Positions 18,421-26,495 of a DNA stretch of 26,673 bases are shown here, one piece after another; the first letter of the stretch is position 1; each line of letters opens with the position of its first letter. The translations under genes were made by a program, and so were the position numbers. A model generated the notes under the pieces. It saw nothing but the letters and a program-made list of their open reading frames with translations. It searched no databases and was not told the origin of the DNA. The DNA is taken from the NCBI GenBank assembly GCA_937926105.1, contig CALANS010000155.1, positions 1-26,673 of the forward strand, read 5' to 3'. This DNA comes from an uncultured Actinomycetes bacterium. Its GTDB lineage: Bacteria; Actinomycetota; Actinomycetes; Mycobacteriales; Nakamurellaceae.

Positions 18421-19455
18421 TCAGTCGATCGGGCCGACGGTGTCCGCCCGGGACGCCAGCAGTCGCCGGAACGATTCCAGCCGACCCGCCGACGCGCCGC
18501 CACGTGCCGCCAGATCATCCAGCGCACACCCGATCCCGGCCGCATGATGGTTGCAGCCCGGCGGGCAGTCGGCGGTGGCCGGCAGCAGGTCGTCGAACGA
18601 TTCCAGCAGGTCGTCGGCGGTCACATGCGCCAGCCCGAACGAGCGGACCCCCGGGGTGTCGACGATCCAGCCGCCGTATGGAACTCGCAGGGCCACCACC
18701 GAGGTCGAGGTGTGCCGGCCCTTGCCGACGCCCGTCACCGCCCCTGTCGCCCGCTCCGCGTCCGGCACCAGCGCGTTGACCAGGGTGGACTTGCCGACGC
18801 CGGAATGCCCGATCAGTGCGGTGATCCGGCCCGCCAGCGCTGCGCGCACCCGCGCCAGCCCGGGTGCGTCGATGGCCCGGGTGCCCGCCGCCCGACCGGT
18901 GACCAGCACCGGTAGGTCCAGGTCGGTGTAGGCCGCCAGCAGCGGAGCAGGGTCGGCCAGGTCCGCCTTGGTCACCAGCAGCATCGGTCGTAGATGCCCG
19001 GTGTAGGCCGCCACCAGGCAACGGTCGATGAATCCGGTGCGGGGTTCGGGATTGCTGACGGCGACCACGATCAGCAGGGCGTCAGCATTGGCCACCACGA
19101 CCCGTTCCGTGGGATCGGAGTCGTCGGCGGAGCGGCGCAGCACGCTGGTCCGCGGTGCGATCCGCACGATACGGGCCAGGGTGTCGACCTGCCCGGTGGT
19201 GTCACCCACCAGGTCGACCCGGTCGCCGACGGCGATGGCTCGCCGGCCGAGCTCCCGGGCGCGCATGGCAGTCACCGGGCGCTCGGCCGGGCCGTCCTCG
19301 TCGACCAGGCAGGTGTAGCGGCCTCGATCGACCGTGGTGACGAACGCCGTGACGGCGTCCGCGTGGGCCGGCCGGGTCTTGGTGCGCGGCCGGGACCGGC
19401 GGCCGGGCCGGACCCGGACGTCGTCGTTGTCCCAGTGCTCGCCAAGCCGGCTCAG
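18421..19455 (-). CDS. rsgA: Ribosome small-subunit-dependent GTPase RsgA (apparent CTG start)
   Basis: RsgA is a circularly permuted GTPase that tests late 30S ribosomal subunit maturation. Visible are the N-terminal basic RPRTKTRP segment and OB-fold, G4 VTKADL, G1 [15 protein letters not shown]3 [10 protein letters not shown] and a C-terminal Cys/His zinc cluster ([14 protein letters not shown]). The family N-terminus ([17 protein letters not shown]) is encoded upstream of the first standard start, the GTG at 19275. Going upstream from that GTG the frame contains no ATG, GTG or TTG before an in-frame TGA at 19467-19465. The only near-cognate start in the right place is CTG at 19455, which overlaps the aroA stop as CTGA and has AGGAGG 4 nt before it. 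That start gives 344 residues, the usual actinobacterial length. Confidence 0.9.
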   Translation of the reverse strand: MSRLGEHWDNDDVRVRPGRRSRPRTKTRPAHADAVTAFVTTVDRGRYTCLVDEDGPAERPVTAMRARELGRRAIAVGDRVDLVGDTTGQVDTLARIVRIAPRTSVLRRSADDSDPTERVVVANADALLIVVAVSNPEPRTGFIDRCLVAAYTGHLRPMLLVTKADLADPAPLLAAYTDLDLPVLVTGRAAGTRAIDAPGLARVRAALAGRITALIGHSGVGKSTLVNALVPDAERATGAVTGVGKGRHTSTSVVALRVPYGGWIVDTPGVRSFGLAHVTADDLLESFDDLLPATADCPPGCNHHAAGIGCALDDLAARGGASAGRLESFRRLLASRADTVGPID

Positions 19456-20807
19456 GGTCCCTCCTCACCGCGGAGCATCTGTGCCCAGTCACCCGGGAAG
19501 TCCGGCAGAGTCTTTGCGGTGCAGGCAATGTCGTCGACCTGCACGCCGGATACGCGCAGCCCGATGATCGCGCCGGCGGTAGCCATCCGGTGATCGGCGA
19601 ACGCCCGCCACGGCCCGCCGTGCAGGGCTGCTGGGGTGATGTGCAGGGCATCCGCATCGGCGGTGACGGCGCCACCGAGGGCGGCGATATCCTGCTGCAG
19701 GGCGGCCAGCCGGTCGGTCTCGTGGCCGCGCAGGTGCCCGATGCCGCGCAGGTGGCTGGGCCCGTCGGCGAGCACGGCGATGGCGGCCACCGTGGGAGTC
19801 AGCTCGCCGACGTCGTGCAGGTCGATGTCGATGCCCGGCAGGCGGTCCGGGCCGGTAACGGTCAGCCCGGCGGCGCCGAGTTCGACGGAGCAGCCGAACC
19901 GCTCGGCGATCTCCCGAAACGCGTCGCCGGCCTGCGTGGTGTCCGCGGGCCAGCCCGGGATCGTCACTCGTCCGGCGGTGACGGCGGCGGCCGCCAGGAA
20001 CACCGTCGCGTTCGACAGGTCGGGCTCGATGGGGCGGTCCCAGGGATTCACCGGTCCCGGGGCCACGTGCCAGATGTTCGGCCGCGAGTCGTCGACATCG
20101 GCGCCCACGGATCGTAGGCACGCCACCGTCATGTCGATGTGCGGCAGCGAGGGGACGGGCTTGCCGTCGTGGTGCACGCTGATCCCGCGGTCGAACGAGG
20201 GCGCGGCGAGCAGCAGGCCGGAGACGAACTGGGATGACGCGGAGGCGTCGATGGTGACGGGGCCGCCCGCGAGCGACCCCGTGGCGTGGATGGTCAGCGG
20301 CAACGCGTCCCCCGAGATGTCCGCGCCGAGCGCACGCAGGGCGCCCAGCACGGTGTGCATGGGGCGCCGCCGGGCGGCCTCGTCACCGTCCAGGGTGATC
20401 GTTCCGGTGGCGGTGGTGGCCAGCGGCGGCAGGAAGCGCATGACGGTGCCGGCCAGGCCGCAGTCGATCCGGGCGGGTCCCCGCATCGGTGCGGGGGTGA
20501 TCGACCAGTCGCCGTCGGGCAGGGCGTCGACGGTGACGCCGAGGGTCCGGAGTGCGCTGGCCATCAGTTCGGTGTCCCGGCTGTGCAGCGGGCGGGCGAT
20601 CCGGGAGCTGCCGGTGGCCTGGGCGGCCAGGATCAGCGCGCGGTTGGTGAGCGATTTGGACCCGGGGACGGTGACGGTGGCCCGGACCGGCCCCGATGCG
20701 GTGGGGGCGGTCCAGGGCGCGGGGGAGTCGCCGACGGGGGCGGCGGGGTCCGGCCGCGTCGGACCGGCGCTGTCGGAGGTGGCGCTCACCGGACCATGAT
20801 CCCGCAT
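19452..20807 (-). CDS. aroA: 3-phosphoshikimate 1-carboxyvinyltransferase (EPSP synthase)
   Basis: EPSP synthase joins shikimate-3-phosphate and phosphoenolpyruvate in the sixth step of the shikimate pathway. Diagnostic motifs are [55 protein letters not shown] and [21 protein letters not shown] keeps the PEP-site Gly. About 40 N-terminal residues before PGSKS are Pro/Ala-rich and poorly conserved. Possible starts are GTG 20813, ATG 20807 and GTG 20789; none has a strong ribosome-binding site, and I list the ATG. The product is about 451 residues. The stop overlaps the rsgA CTG by 4 nt, so the two are translationally coupled, the same aroA-rsgA order I recall from mycobacteria. Confidence 0.95.
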   Translation of the reverse strand: MRDHGPVSATSDSAGPTRPDPAAPVGDSPAPWTAPTASGPVRATVTVPGSKSLTNRALILAAQATGSSRIARPLHSRDTELMASALRTLGVTVDALPDGDWSITPAPMRGPARIDCGLAGTVMRFLPPLATTATGTITLDGDEAARRRPMHTVLGALRALGADISGDALPLTIHATGSLAGGPVTIDASASSQFVSGLLLAAPSFDRGISVHHDGKPVPSLPHIDMTVACLRSVGADVDDSRPNIWHVAPGPVNPWDRPIEPDLSNATVFLAAAAVTAGRVTIPGWPADTTQAGDAFREIAERFGCSVELGAAGLTVTGPDRLPGIDIDLHDVGELTPTVAAIAVLADGPSHLRGIGHLRGHETDRLAALQQDIAALGGAVTADADALHITPAALHGGPWRAFADHRMATAGAIIGLRVSGVQVDDIACTAKTLPDFPGDWAQMLRGEEGP

Positions 20808-20937
20808 CGGCACGGCGGCGTGGGACGCGGTCGGTGCCGGCTCGACAGGCAGTCGCCCGAGATGTGCCAGAGCATCACCGGAAAACTCACGCGGCCACCG
20901 TAGCCACCGTCACCGACGGCATGCCTTGGTCGAACGG

Positions 20938-21342
20938 CTACGCCTGCGCGATCCGGATCATGTTCCCGGCGGGGTCGCGCACCGCGGCGTCCCGCACGCC
21001 CCAGAACTGGTCCATGGGTTCCTGCAGCACCTCGACCCCCGGAGCGGACGCCAGCTTGTCGAAGCTGCCGGCCAGGTCGTCGGTGCGGAACTGGATCATC
21101 TGCAGCGTTCCCTTGGCCAGCAGTGCGGCCAAGGTGTCGCCGTCCTCTGCCGATCGGCCGGCGTGCGGCTGGGACAGGACGATCTGGATCTCCGGCTGGC
21201 TCGCGGTGGTCAGGGTGACCCACCGGAACTCGCCCTGGGTCACCTCGTCGACCACTGCCAGTCCGAGGTAGTCGCGATAGAAGCTGATGGCGGCGTCGAC
21301 ATCGTCCACCAGGACGTGCACCCCGCTGATCGAAACGGTCAT
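20938..21342 (-). CDS. VOC (glyoxalase/bleomycin-resistance fold) family protein
   Basis: The product is 134 residues, one VOC unit made of two beta-alpha-beta-beta-beta repeats. The first is SISGVHVLVDDVDAAISFYRDYLGLAVV and the second is TLQMIQFRTDDLAGSFDKL, closing on VRDPAGNMIRIAQ. Such proteins bind a divalent metal and act as lyases, dioxygenases or resistance proteins; the substrate cannot be told from sequence. The ATG at 21342 has no visible ribosome-binding site and may be read from a short or absent leader. The AraC-type regulator lies 71 bp upstream on the same strand, a frequent pairing that suggests the regulator controls this gene. Confidence 0.9.
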   Translation of the reverse strand: MTVSISGVHVLVDDVDAAISFYRDYLGLAVVDEVTQGEFRWVTLTTASQPEIQIVLSQPHAGRSAEDGDTLAALLAKGTLQMIQFRTDDLAGSFDKLASAPGVEVLQEPMDQFWGVRDAAVRDPAGNMIRIAQA

Positions 21343-21413
21343 GGCGTCGACGGTAGCGGCGCTGCCATGGCCGGCGCTTCTCGATTCCTGCTCAATGACA
21401 CGGTCGCGCACGG

Positions 21414-21818
21414 CTACTCGCGTCGGCGCGGTGGCCTGGTCACCAGCATGGCGTAGCAGGGGGCCGTCTCGCGCAGGTCGCTGTGGTCGCGAGCCCGATA
21501 CGCGGACGGCGATTCGCCCACCAGCTCGGTGAACCGGGAGGAGAACGACCCCAGGCTGGTGCAGCCCACAGCGAAGCACACGTCGGTCACCGACAGGTCG
21601 CCGCGTCGCAGCAACGCCTGCGCCCGCTCGATCCGCCTGGTCATCAGGTACGAGTAGGGCGTCTCGGAGTAGACCTCGCGGAACCGACGGGAAAAGTGCG
21701 CGGCCGACATCAGGGCGGTGCGGGCCAGTGCGGGCACGTCCAGCGGCTCGGCGTACTCCCGGTCCATCCGATCCCGTGCCCGGCGCAGCCGGCGCAGCTC
21801 GTCCAGGTCAGCGGCCAT
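21414..21818 (-). CDS. AraC-type helix-turn-helix transcriptional regulator
   Basis: The 134-residue product consists essentially of the AraC DNA-binding domain without an N-terminal sensor domain. The first HTH lies around LDVPALARTALMSAAHFSRRFREVYSETP and the second around LSVTDVCFAVGCTSLGSFSSRFTELVGESPSAYR, the AraC signature. ATG 21818 (MAADLDELRRL) is the best start; the open frame further upstream runs through the hairpin region and looks noncoding. It probably activates itself and the VOC gene downstream. Lack of a ligand domain is common in this small actinobacterial subgroup. Confidence 0.9.
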   Translation of the reverse strand: MAADLDELRRLRRARDRMDREYAEPLDVPALARTALMSAAHFSRRFREVYSETPYSYLMTRRIERAQALLRRGDLSVTDVCFAVGCTSLGSFSSRFTELVGESPSAYRARDHSDLRETAPCYAMLVTRPPRRRE

Positions 21819-21847
21819 CCGATCATTGTGCCGGTTGGCGGTGACGG

Positions 21848-21882
21848 CAGTCCCGTGCAGCACGGGGTGCTGCACGGGACTG
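21848..21882. repeat. Perfect 16-bp inverted repeat with 3-nt loop
   Basis: The left arm CAGTCCCGTGCAGCAC (21848-21863) is exactly complementary to 21867-21882, leaving a GGG loop. It starts 30 bp upstream of the AraC start codon and marks the change from compact core genes to the sparse right-hand region. It could be a terminator for + strand transcripts, a regulatory hairpin in the AraC leader, or a recombination-related structure. No T-run follows on either strand. Confidence 0.7.
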
Positions 21883-22382
21883 GTGCTCGACAGGAATGCA
21901 GGTGGCCGCCGATCATGCGTGATCGGGGTCGCTGTTCGCCGTCTGATTGCGACTCCGAGCAACCAGACTGCCGCGCCCGGCGCCGGGTTACCCGGGCATG
22001 CCTGCTACTGCGCGCTGGTGTACTCGGTAGCGTCGGTGAGATGGGCCACGCGACGTCTCGGCGGCGCGGTCTCATTGAATGCCGTCGCACCGTAGAGCGC
22101 CCGTATCCCGGTGACGATGTCCGGGCGAGTCATACGGGACGGGACCGCCGCTCCGTGCGCAGGAGCCCCAGTCCGATCAGGGGATGTCCACTGGTGGTTC
22201 CGCTTGCGGTGATCGCGATGACGCTCCGGTGGACGCAATCTACGCGCCACGTCCCGTCGAAGGTTCCGGATCAGGTGAGCACAAGTCCTCGGTGTCGACC
22301 TACCTGTCCTGGCTGCACACCTCGCCGGCTGTCCATCGCTGACTCGGGCTCGCCCTGCGGGAGTTCGGCGTGTCGTCTTCCG
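21883..22382. other. 500-bp stretch without a recognisable gene
   Basis: Open frames exist on both strands, the longest being antisense at 22005-22403. Their translations are low-complexity, Arg/Pro-rich and match no family I know. No tRNA, CRISPR or insertion-sequence end was seen. The composition shifts towards lower GC near the SIR2-like gene. It may hold decayed sequence from an insertion, and presumably the promoter of the SIR2-like gene. Confidence 0.4.
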
Positions 22383-23489
22383 ATGGAAGGATTGACCGGT
22401 CACGCTCGACTGGTGCGAACCAGCTCAGCCAGGGACGTCAAGATCGTCCGCTGGCGCTCTATCGAAGGACAGTTCCTCGATAACCGCTCTGCCTTGCTCC
22501 TCGGCAACGGCTTTTCCTCAAACATCTGGTCGATGTTTCGCTACCATACGCTTCTTGGCGAATCAGCGCTGGACGGCCAGGCGAAGGAACTCTTCGGCAG
22601 CGGATCCAACTTCGAGACGGTCCTAGCCCGGCTTGCAGTTGCTCAAGAGATCGTGGCCGTCGTTGAGCCGCGCAATCGAGGACTACTCGACCAGCTTAAC
22701 CGGTTGGTCAAAGAGGTCCGAGACGGACTTCTAGGGGCCGTTCAAAACGTGCACCCGGAGTCGTGGAACCTAATTGCCGGACAGCATCCAGTGCCTGGGA
22801 CGAGTTACGAGGCTGGATTTCCCCGCTTCGTCATGGAAACAATCAAGACGTACCTTCCAAAGTACGCCAGAGTATTCACCACGAATTACGACCTGATCTC
22901 GTACTGGGCTAGCGTGCCGGGTGTCATGGCAGACCTCTTCCCTGGAGCAGGCCCGTTCGATGTCGACAAGGCCGAGGACTGGTTGAGCAATTCTCCAATG
23001 CCGAAGATCTTTTATCTCCATGGAGCATTGCATCTATGGAGCTCGATGCGGTCAAATGCTGAAGGCAAGCATACGACTGGTCAGGGGGCATCCTTGTTGG
23101 AAATAGTCCGTTCAGGAATGGCGAGCCCCGACCACGTTCCGCTGTTCATTAGCGAAGGGTCGTCGCTAGACAAGGTTGCCCGCATCAGCGCTTCACCCTA
23201 CCTGTCCTTCTGCGCCCGCACCCTGGCATCAACAGATGCACCCCTAACGGTGCTCGGGCAATCCCTGGACGACGTCGATCACCACATCCGGCTAGGAATT
23301 CAGCGGCACCCTGCTCGACCTGTTGCCGTTGGCATCTGGGTCGGTGACGTCTCAGGTCCGGATAACAAATCTGAAGCGCTTGAGACCAGGGCGACCGAAC
23401 TGCGAGGCCGACTCCCCGAATGCAGAGATGTAGTCTTTTTCGACGTCGCAGAGCATCGATTGACCGATCCAGGATTGAACTGCGGCTGA
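22383..23489 (+). CDS. SIR2-like (probably DUF4917-type) protein, candidate NAD-binding enzyme
   Basis: From ATG 22383 the product is 368 residues; GTG 22413 is an alternative, and neither has a clear ribosome-binding site. SIR2-type motifs appear in order: a nucleotide-binding start ALLLGNGFSSNIW near residue 38, RVFTTNYDLISYW near residue 163, IFYLHGALHLW near residue 212, then PLFISEGSS, SPYLSFCARTL and TVLGQSLDDVDHHI. The Asn of TTNYD and His of LHG are the residues that act on NAD+ in SIR2 enzymes and in SIR2 defence effectors. The layout matches what I remember of DUF4917. Codon use is less GC-biased than in the core genes, suggesting transfer. Three genes with HEPN-type motifs follow. 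NAD+ depletion in phage defence is a hypothesis only. Confidence 0.8.
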   Translation: MEGLTGHARLVRTSSARDVKIVRWRSIEGQFLDNRSALLLGNGFSSNIWSMFRYHTLLGESALDGQAKELFGSGSNFETVLARLAVAQEIVAVVEPRNRGLLDQLNRLVKEVRDGLLGAVQNVHPESWNLIAGQHPVPGTSYEAGFPRFVMETIKTYLPKYARVFTTNYDLISYWASVPGVMADLFPGAGPFDVDKAEDWLSNSPMPKIFYLHGALHLWSSMRSNAEGKHTTGQGASLLEIVRSGMASPDHVPLFISEGSSLDKVARISASPYLSFCARTLASTDAPLTVLGQSLDDVDHHIRLGIQRHPARPVAVGIWVGDVSGPDNKSEALETRATELRGRLPECRDVVFFDVAEHRLTDPGLNCG

Positions 23490-23624
23490 GCGCAATCGCC
23501 ATCGACACACCGAGGCGCCTCGCCGCGGCCTGCTCCCGGGTCATTCTTCTTGACTCGTTCTTGTATCGCCCGCCATAGACCTGTCACACGCTCGGTCGGG
23601 GCTGCGCGGCGTGTCGCCGGGTCG
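23490..23624 (-). pseudogene. Possible remnant of an HTH-containing gene
   Basis: In the gap between the convergent SIR2-like and HEPN-like genes, minus-strand frames give TERVTGLWRAIQERVKK and, one frame over, MTREQAAARRLGVSMAIAL. Joined, they look like a linker followed by a helix-turn-helix of the kind found in transposases or recombinases. The frames are offset and stop-limited, and the second runs antisense into the SIR2-like gene. This is a weak call. Confidence 0.25.
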
Positions 23625-24419
23625 CTAGACGTACGCGAGCGCAGCGGCAAACTCCGCGTCCGTTAACACGTTGTCGTCATAGTCCGTCTCATCGACTACC
23701 TGCCACCGAAGTTCGCCTCTGGGCGCCCGCACGGGCCTCATGCCGTGATTTGGACTTACGAGAGCCGAACGAGGGAGGAACACACGCCTAATCAACGGCG
23801 TAGCTTCGGCGGCAAGCGAGATGAACGAAGCGCCGGATGTGCCGGGGATGAAGGTCGGTGGTCCCCCCATAGGCGCGAAGATCGATTGCACGATCTGTTG
23901 GATCATTCGGATAGCATCGAGCGCACGTTCCCGATTGACCACGTCGGTGACAGAACTGTAATGAACAGAATCGTGGCGGAAAACCTCAAGGGCTAGGTAC
24001 CCCTCGCGTACTTCATCATTGAGCACGCCCCAGCCATGTAAGACGTCGATGGCTGCGCCCCAATCGGTGAATGTGTTCTTGGACCGCGCTCGCTTGGTTG
24101 TTTTGGGGTGGTCTGCATAGTCGCATCGCAAGTCAAGGATCAAGTGGTTGAAAATGCGCTCCCCTAGTGCACAAGCTCCCACGAGAGCGGGATAGAAGTC
24201 GCCGTGCGCGAATGCGGATCTAACCTGCGATAGCGCTTCGTTGTGCTCGTAGACGATCGACCAGGGCGCGACTCCGAGGGCGCGATAGTTGGCAATTTTG
24301 TCTTCGCCGCCGATCATTCCGTGTTCGGCAAGAATCTCCATCCGCACGTTGGACTGATTGGATCGCCATTGAGCCTGTACCTCCGGCTCCCAGTCCTCAC
24401 TGATCTCTTGGTCCAACAT
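23625..24419 (-). CDS. Helical hypothetical protein with a HEPN-type R-x4-H motif
   Basis: I use ATG 24419 (MLDQEISEDWEPEVQAQWRS, 264 residues); GTG 24518 would add 33 residues, and neither has a clear ribosome-binding site. The central part is helical and reads like a HEPN bundle. HNEALSQVRSAFAHGDFYPA and ALGERIFNHLILDLRCDYAD come first, then FTDWGAAIDVLHGWGVLNDEV. RHDSVH follows at residues 148-153, with the polar residue after Arg that is typical of HEPN nucleases. The last ~85 residues (FIPGTSGASFISL, PLIRRVFLPRS, ELRWQVVDE) are more beta-like and may be a separate module. I recall similar uncharacterised proteins with a GERxxNHLIL block but no assigned function. It is convergent with the SIR2-like gene. 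Ribonuclease or toxin activity is an inference from one short motif. Confidence 0.7.
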   Translation of the reverse strand: MLDQEISEDWEPEVQAQWRSNQSNVRMEILAEHGMIGGEDKIANYRALGVAPWSIVYEHNEALSQVRSAFAHGDFYPALVGACALGERIFNHLILDLRCDYADHPKTTKRARSKNTFTDWGAAIDVLHGWGVLNDEVREGYLALEVFRHDSVHYSSVTDVVNRERALDAIRMIQQIVQSIFAPMGGPPTFIPGTSGASFISLAAEATPLIRRVFLPRSALVSPNHGMRPVRAPRGELRWQVVDETDYDDNVLTDAEFAAALAYV

Positions 24420-24840
24420 GGCGTTACGTGTGTCGAACTGAATGGCTATTGGGCGGTAGCGCCGACAGCCGTCTGCTCCCGTGCGCTCCCGTCCGAGGCC
24501 CACTGGTTCGATGGTCACAGAAGGACGGTAGCGCGCCTCGAAGCACCGCGGCGGATGCCTCGTCGATCCTCGGCGGCGTGCCCGAGCTGTCCGGTCCGCC
24601 CCGCGGAGCCCGGAAGCCGCTGAACGCCCCATCGAGTAGAGCTAGGCATGCCAGCGCGATGAGCACGACGGCGGTCACGCCGGGACCCACGAGCGGCCGC
24701 AGGCCGTCCGGGCGCGTTCCACCGGTGCCAGCATGGATTCGGATGTCGTAGGCCGGTGAGCCGCCCAGGGCCGCGTGCAGCAGCACAGCCTCGGGATGAG
24801 CACGGCGGGCGGAGAGCACACCGTGGTGCCGGAACTCCAC
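24420..24840 (-). pseudogene. Possible decayed membrane-protein gene
   Basis: Minus-strand translation around 24600-24690 gives VTAVVLIALACLALLDGAFS followed by GFRA, a membrane helix ending in an LLDGAFSGFR motif. I recall this as the start of a small actinobacterial membrane-protein family. The similarity ends after about 30 residues and the frame becomes Pro/Ser/Arg-rich, so the rest seems deleted or frameshifted. Upstream on the same frame, EFRHHGVLSARR and AALGGSPAYDIRI could be coding but are not recognised. It lies just upstream of the HEPN-like gene on the same strand. Confidence 0.3.
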
Positions 24841-25092
24841 CTCGCGCATCCGCGGACGGTGGAAGACCCACGCCCCGAAAGTCGAGAATCGGGACGCGCG
24901 ATTTCCCCGGTGGGCAAACGCGCCGTTGCCAAGGTCGGCCTGGGCCCTGGAAGAACGAGGCGAGTTGCCGGCTGCGAGGTGGTGCAGCACACCGGTGGAG
25001 ACCGCCACAGTCCGGGTCCGGCGTCGACACCGACGCCCGGCGTGCCGGGAAGACGGAATACCGGCTGGGCGAGCTTTGGGATGATGCTCTCC
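24841..25092. other. Gap before the frameshifted HEPN-like gene, no recognised gene
   Basis: Open frames on both strands pass through this stretch, but their translations (for example PELHLAHPRTVEDPRPES on + just before it) match nothing I know and lack good start signals. No hairpin, repeat or RNA gene was evident. It presumably carries the promoter of the gene that starts near 25093. Confidence 0.35.
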
Positions 25093-25615
25093 ATGGAACC
25101 TGTACCGGATCCTCGTTGGGCACACTTCATCGGCGGCGTGCAGGATGGACGCCCTGTGCCGATGTCATTTGGCAGACTCCATCGACTCGCGTCCAGTTGG
25201 GAACCGCTGGCCGGAATCGGAGATTCGGAAGACCTCGACGGGCCGGGCCGATTGCTGAAGACCGCCCGCAGCCTGTTCAGGCATTCGTGGTTCGATTACG
25301 AATTCATGGTGGTTGCCTGCCTGGTCGCGTTTCAGGCTTTGGAGGCGATGTTCCGCATCCTGTATCCCGCCCCCGGAGAACAGGCCGCTGATGAAGTTGG
25401 TCAACCAGGCAGAGCGCGAAGGCGTGCTGGCCCCGGGATTCGCCGACCTCGCTCGGACGGGCGTCGAACTGCGTAACTTGCACTCGCACCCTGCCACACA
25501 GGGCGCATTCACGCCTGGCATGGCGGTTTCGGTGCTCGAGCAGACTCATCGGCTAGTCGGCCTGCTCGTCGACGGGATCGCGACGCGATCGGGACGATCT
25601 CCCGGCTCCGCCTGA
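25093..25615 (+). pseudogene. HEPN-like small protein gene split by a +1 frameshift
   Basis: Frame one runs from ATG 25093 (MEPVPDPRWAHFIGG; ATG 25081 is an alternative) through SLFRHSWFDYEFMVVACLVA and FQALEAMFRILYPA. It then drifts into Arg/Gly-rich nonsense. The plausible continuation lies in the +1 frame: PENRPLMKLVNQAEREGVL, GFADLARTGVELRNLHSHP, then FTPGMAVSVLEQTHRLVGLL to the TGA at 25615. The switch maps to the C5 run at 25370-25374. Read through, the protein is about 173 residues, all-helical, with RNLHSH (25472-25489), an R-N-x3-H motif typical of HEPN folds. Causes could be a sequencing indel in the C run, a real inactivating mutation, or programmed +1 slippage at a CCC proline codon. 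The function is unknown; it is neighbour to two other Rx4H proteins. Confidence 0.65.
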
Positions 25616-25790
25616 CGTCGATGCGTCGGACCTCATCCGCCCACCCGGGCTGAGCGGCAGCGGGGTAGGTACGAACTCACCCTGCGGCGCGGACCGGATG
25701 GCCGACACCACGGCGTCCCGTAGCCGATCTGCATGCGGCACGCACAGTGCTCCCGTGCAGCATCGGCCGGACGGCGAGACACTGAGCACT

Positions 25791-26495
25791 ATGGGTGACA
25801 GCAAAGACAGCCGCTATCGCATCAACGACACCGCATGGATGGAGGACTGGCCCGTCGGCTACGTGGTGAGCACGGTGCTTGAACCGGCCGATCAGATTCC
25901 TCCATTCGACTACCTCCTCGTTGGCCTGGGCCGCGCGCAGGAGCAGTACGACATGGCCACCTTTCGGATGATCCGAGCAGGCGGTTCGACCGACGCGGAT
26001 GCTGCACTACGCAGCAACCTGTTCACGCTAGTCGGAGCAATCACGGTAGCGGGCGGCCACATCGAGGCGGAGATGAAGCGGATCATCATTCAGGCCGAGG
26101 AAAACCGTGGAGCGGCCTTCGTGGACGTCGATGAGACGTGGACAGGGCTCGAGCGACGACTTGAGGCAATTTCGGCCAGCGGCGGACCACTGGCTGACGA
26201 GATCGGCACTGCGCTGGCGTGGGCAAAAAGGCGACGCATCAAAGATGTACGCGACGACGCTGTGCACTCAGCGTGGTGCCTTTATGACGTAGGCAGCGTC
26301 CAGCGGTCTCGGTTTCGACGTCGCGCATCCGGCGAAATTCACGCCGAGCAACTGAGCGCATACATGAGCCACGTGCCGAAAATGTTCGCCTACGCCGCAC
26401 GCCTGGCAAACATCGGCACGTGGCCGACCGCGGTCCTGCCACCCTGTCCTGATCTCGAGCCTCAAGCCAGGGTGACAATCACCGTGACGGGGTAG
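25791..26495 (+). CDS. Helical hypothetical protein with a HEPN-type R-x4-H motif
   Basis: ATG 25791 (MGDSKDSRYRINDTAWMEDW) gives 234 residues; the frame is open further upstream to 25698 but that part looks noncoding. The start has no clear ribosome-binding site. The body is helical: PFDYLLVGLGRAQEQYDMAT, LRSNLFTLVGAITVAGGHIE, WTGLERRLEAISASGG. AKRRRIKDVRDDAVHSAW follows, with RDDAVH at residues 154-159, an R-polar-x3-H motif as in HEPN RNases and toxins. After the motif there is a short basic loop and a final helix (YMSHVPKMFAYAARLANI). There are no membrane segments. I do not recognise the family. It follows the frameshifted HEPN-like gene on the same strand after a 175-bp gap that contains no recognised gene. 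Confidence 0.75.
   Translation: MGDSKDSRYRINDTAWMEDWPVGYVVSTVLEPADQIPPFDYLLVGLGRAQEQYDMATFRMIRAGGSTDADAALRSNLFTLVGAITVAGGHIEAEMKRIIIQAEENRGAAFVDVDETWTGLERRLEAISASGGPLADEIGTALAWAKRRRIKDVRDDAVHSAWCLYDVGSVQRSRFRRRASGEIHAEQLSAYMSHVPKMFAYAARLANIGTWPTAVLPPCPDLEPQARVTITVTG

Noticed and set aside
22005..22403. 132-codon minus-strand open frame before the SIR2-like gene
   Set aside because: Arg/Pro/Thr-rich translation with no recognisable family and no ribosome-binding site.
21851..25762. 12-bp direct repeat TCCCGTGCAGCA at 21851-21862 and 25751-25762 bracketing the SIR2/HEPN region, as a possible attachment site
   Set aside because: A 12-mer match in a 26-kb GC-rich window is expected by chance several times, and no integrase or tRNA is adjacent.
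25553..25804. Minus-strand open frame between the frameshifted gene and the last HEPN-like gene
   Set aside because: A short stretch (ADRLRDAVVSAIRSAPQ) looks protein-like but the frame lacks a start signal and overlaps both flanking genes.
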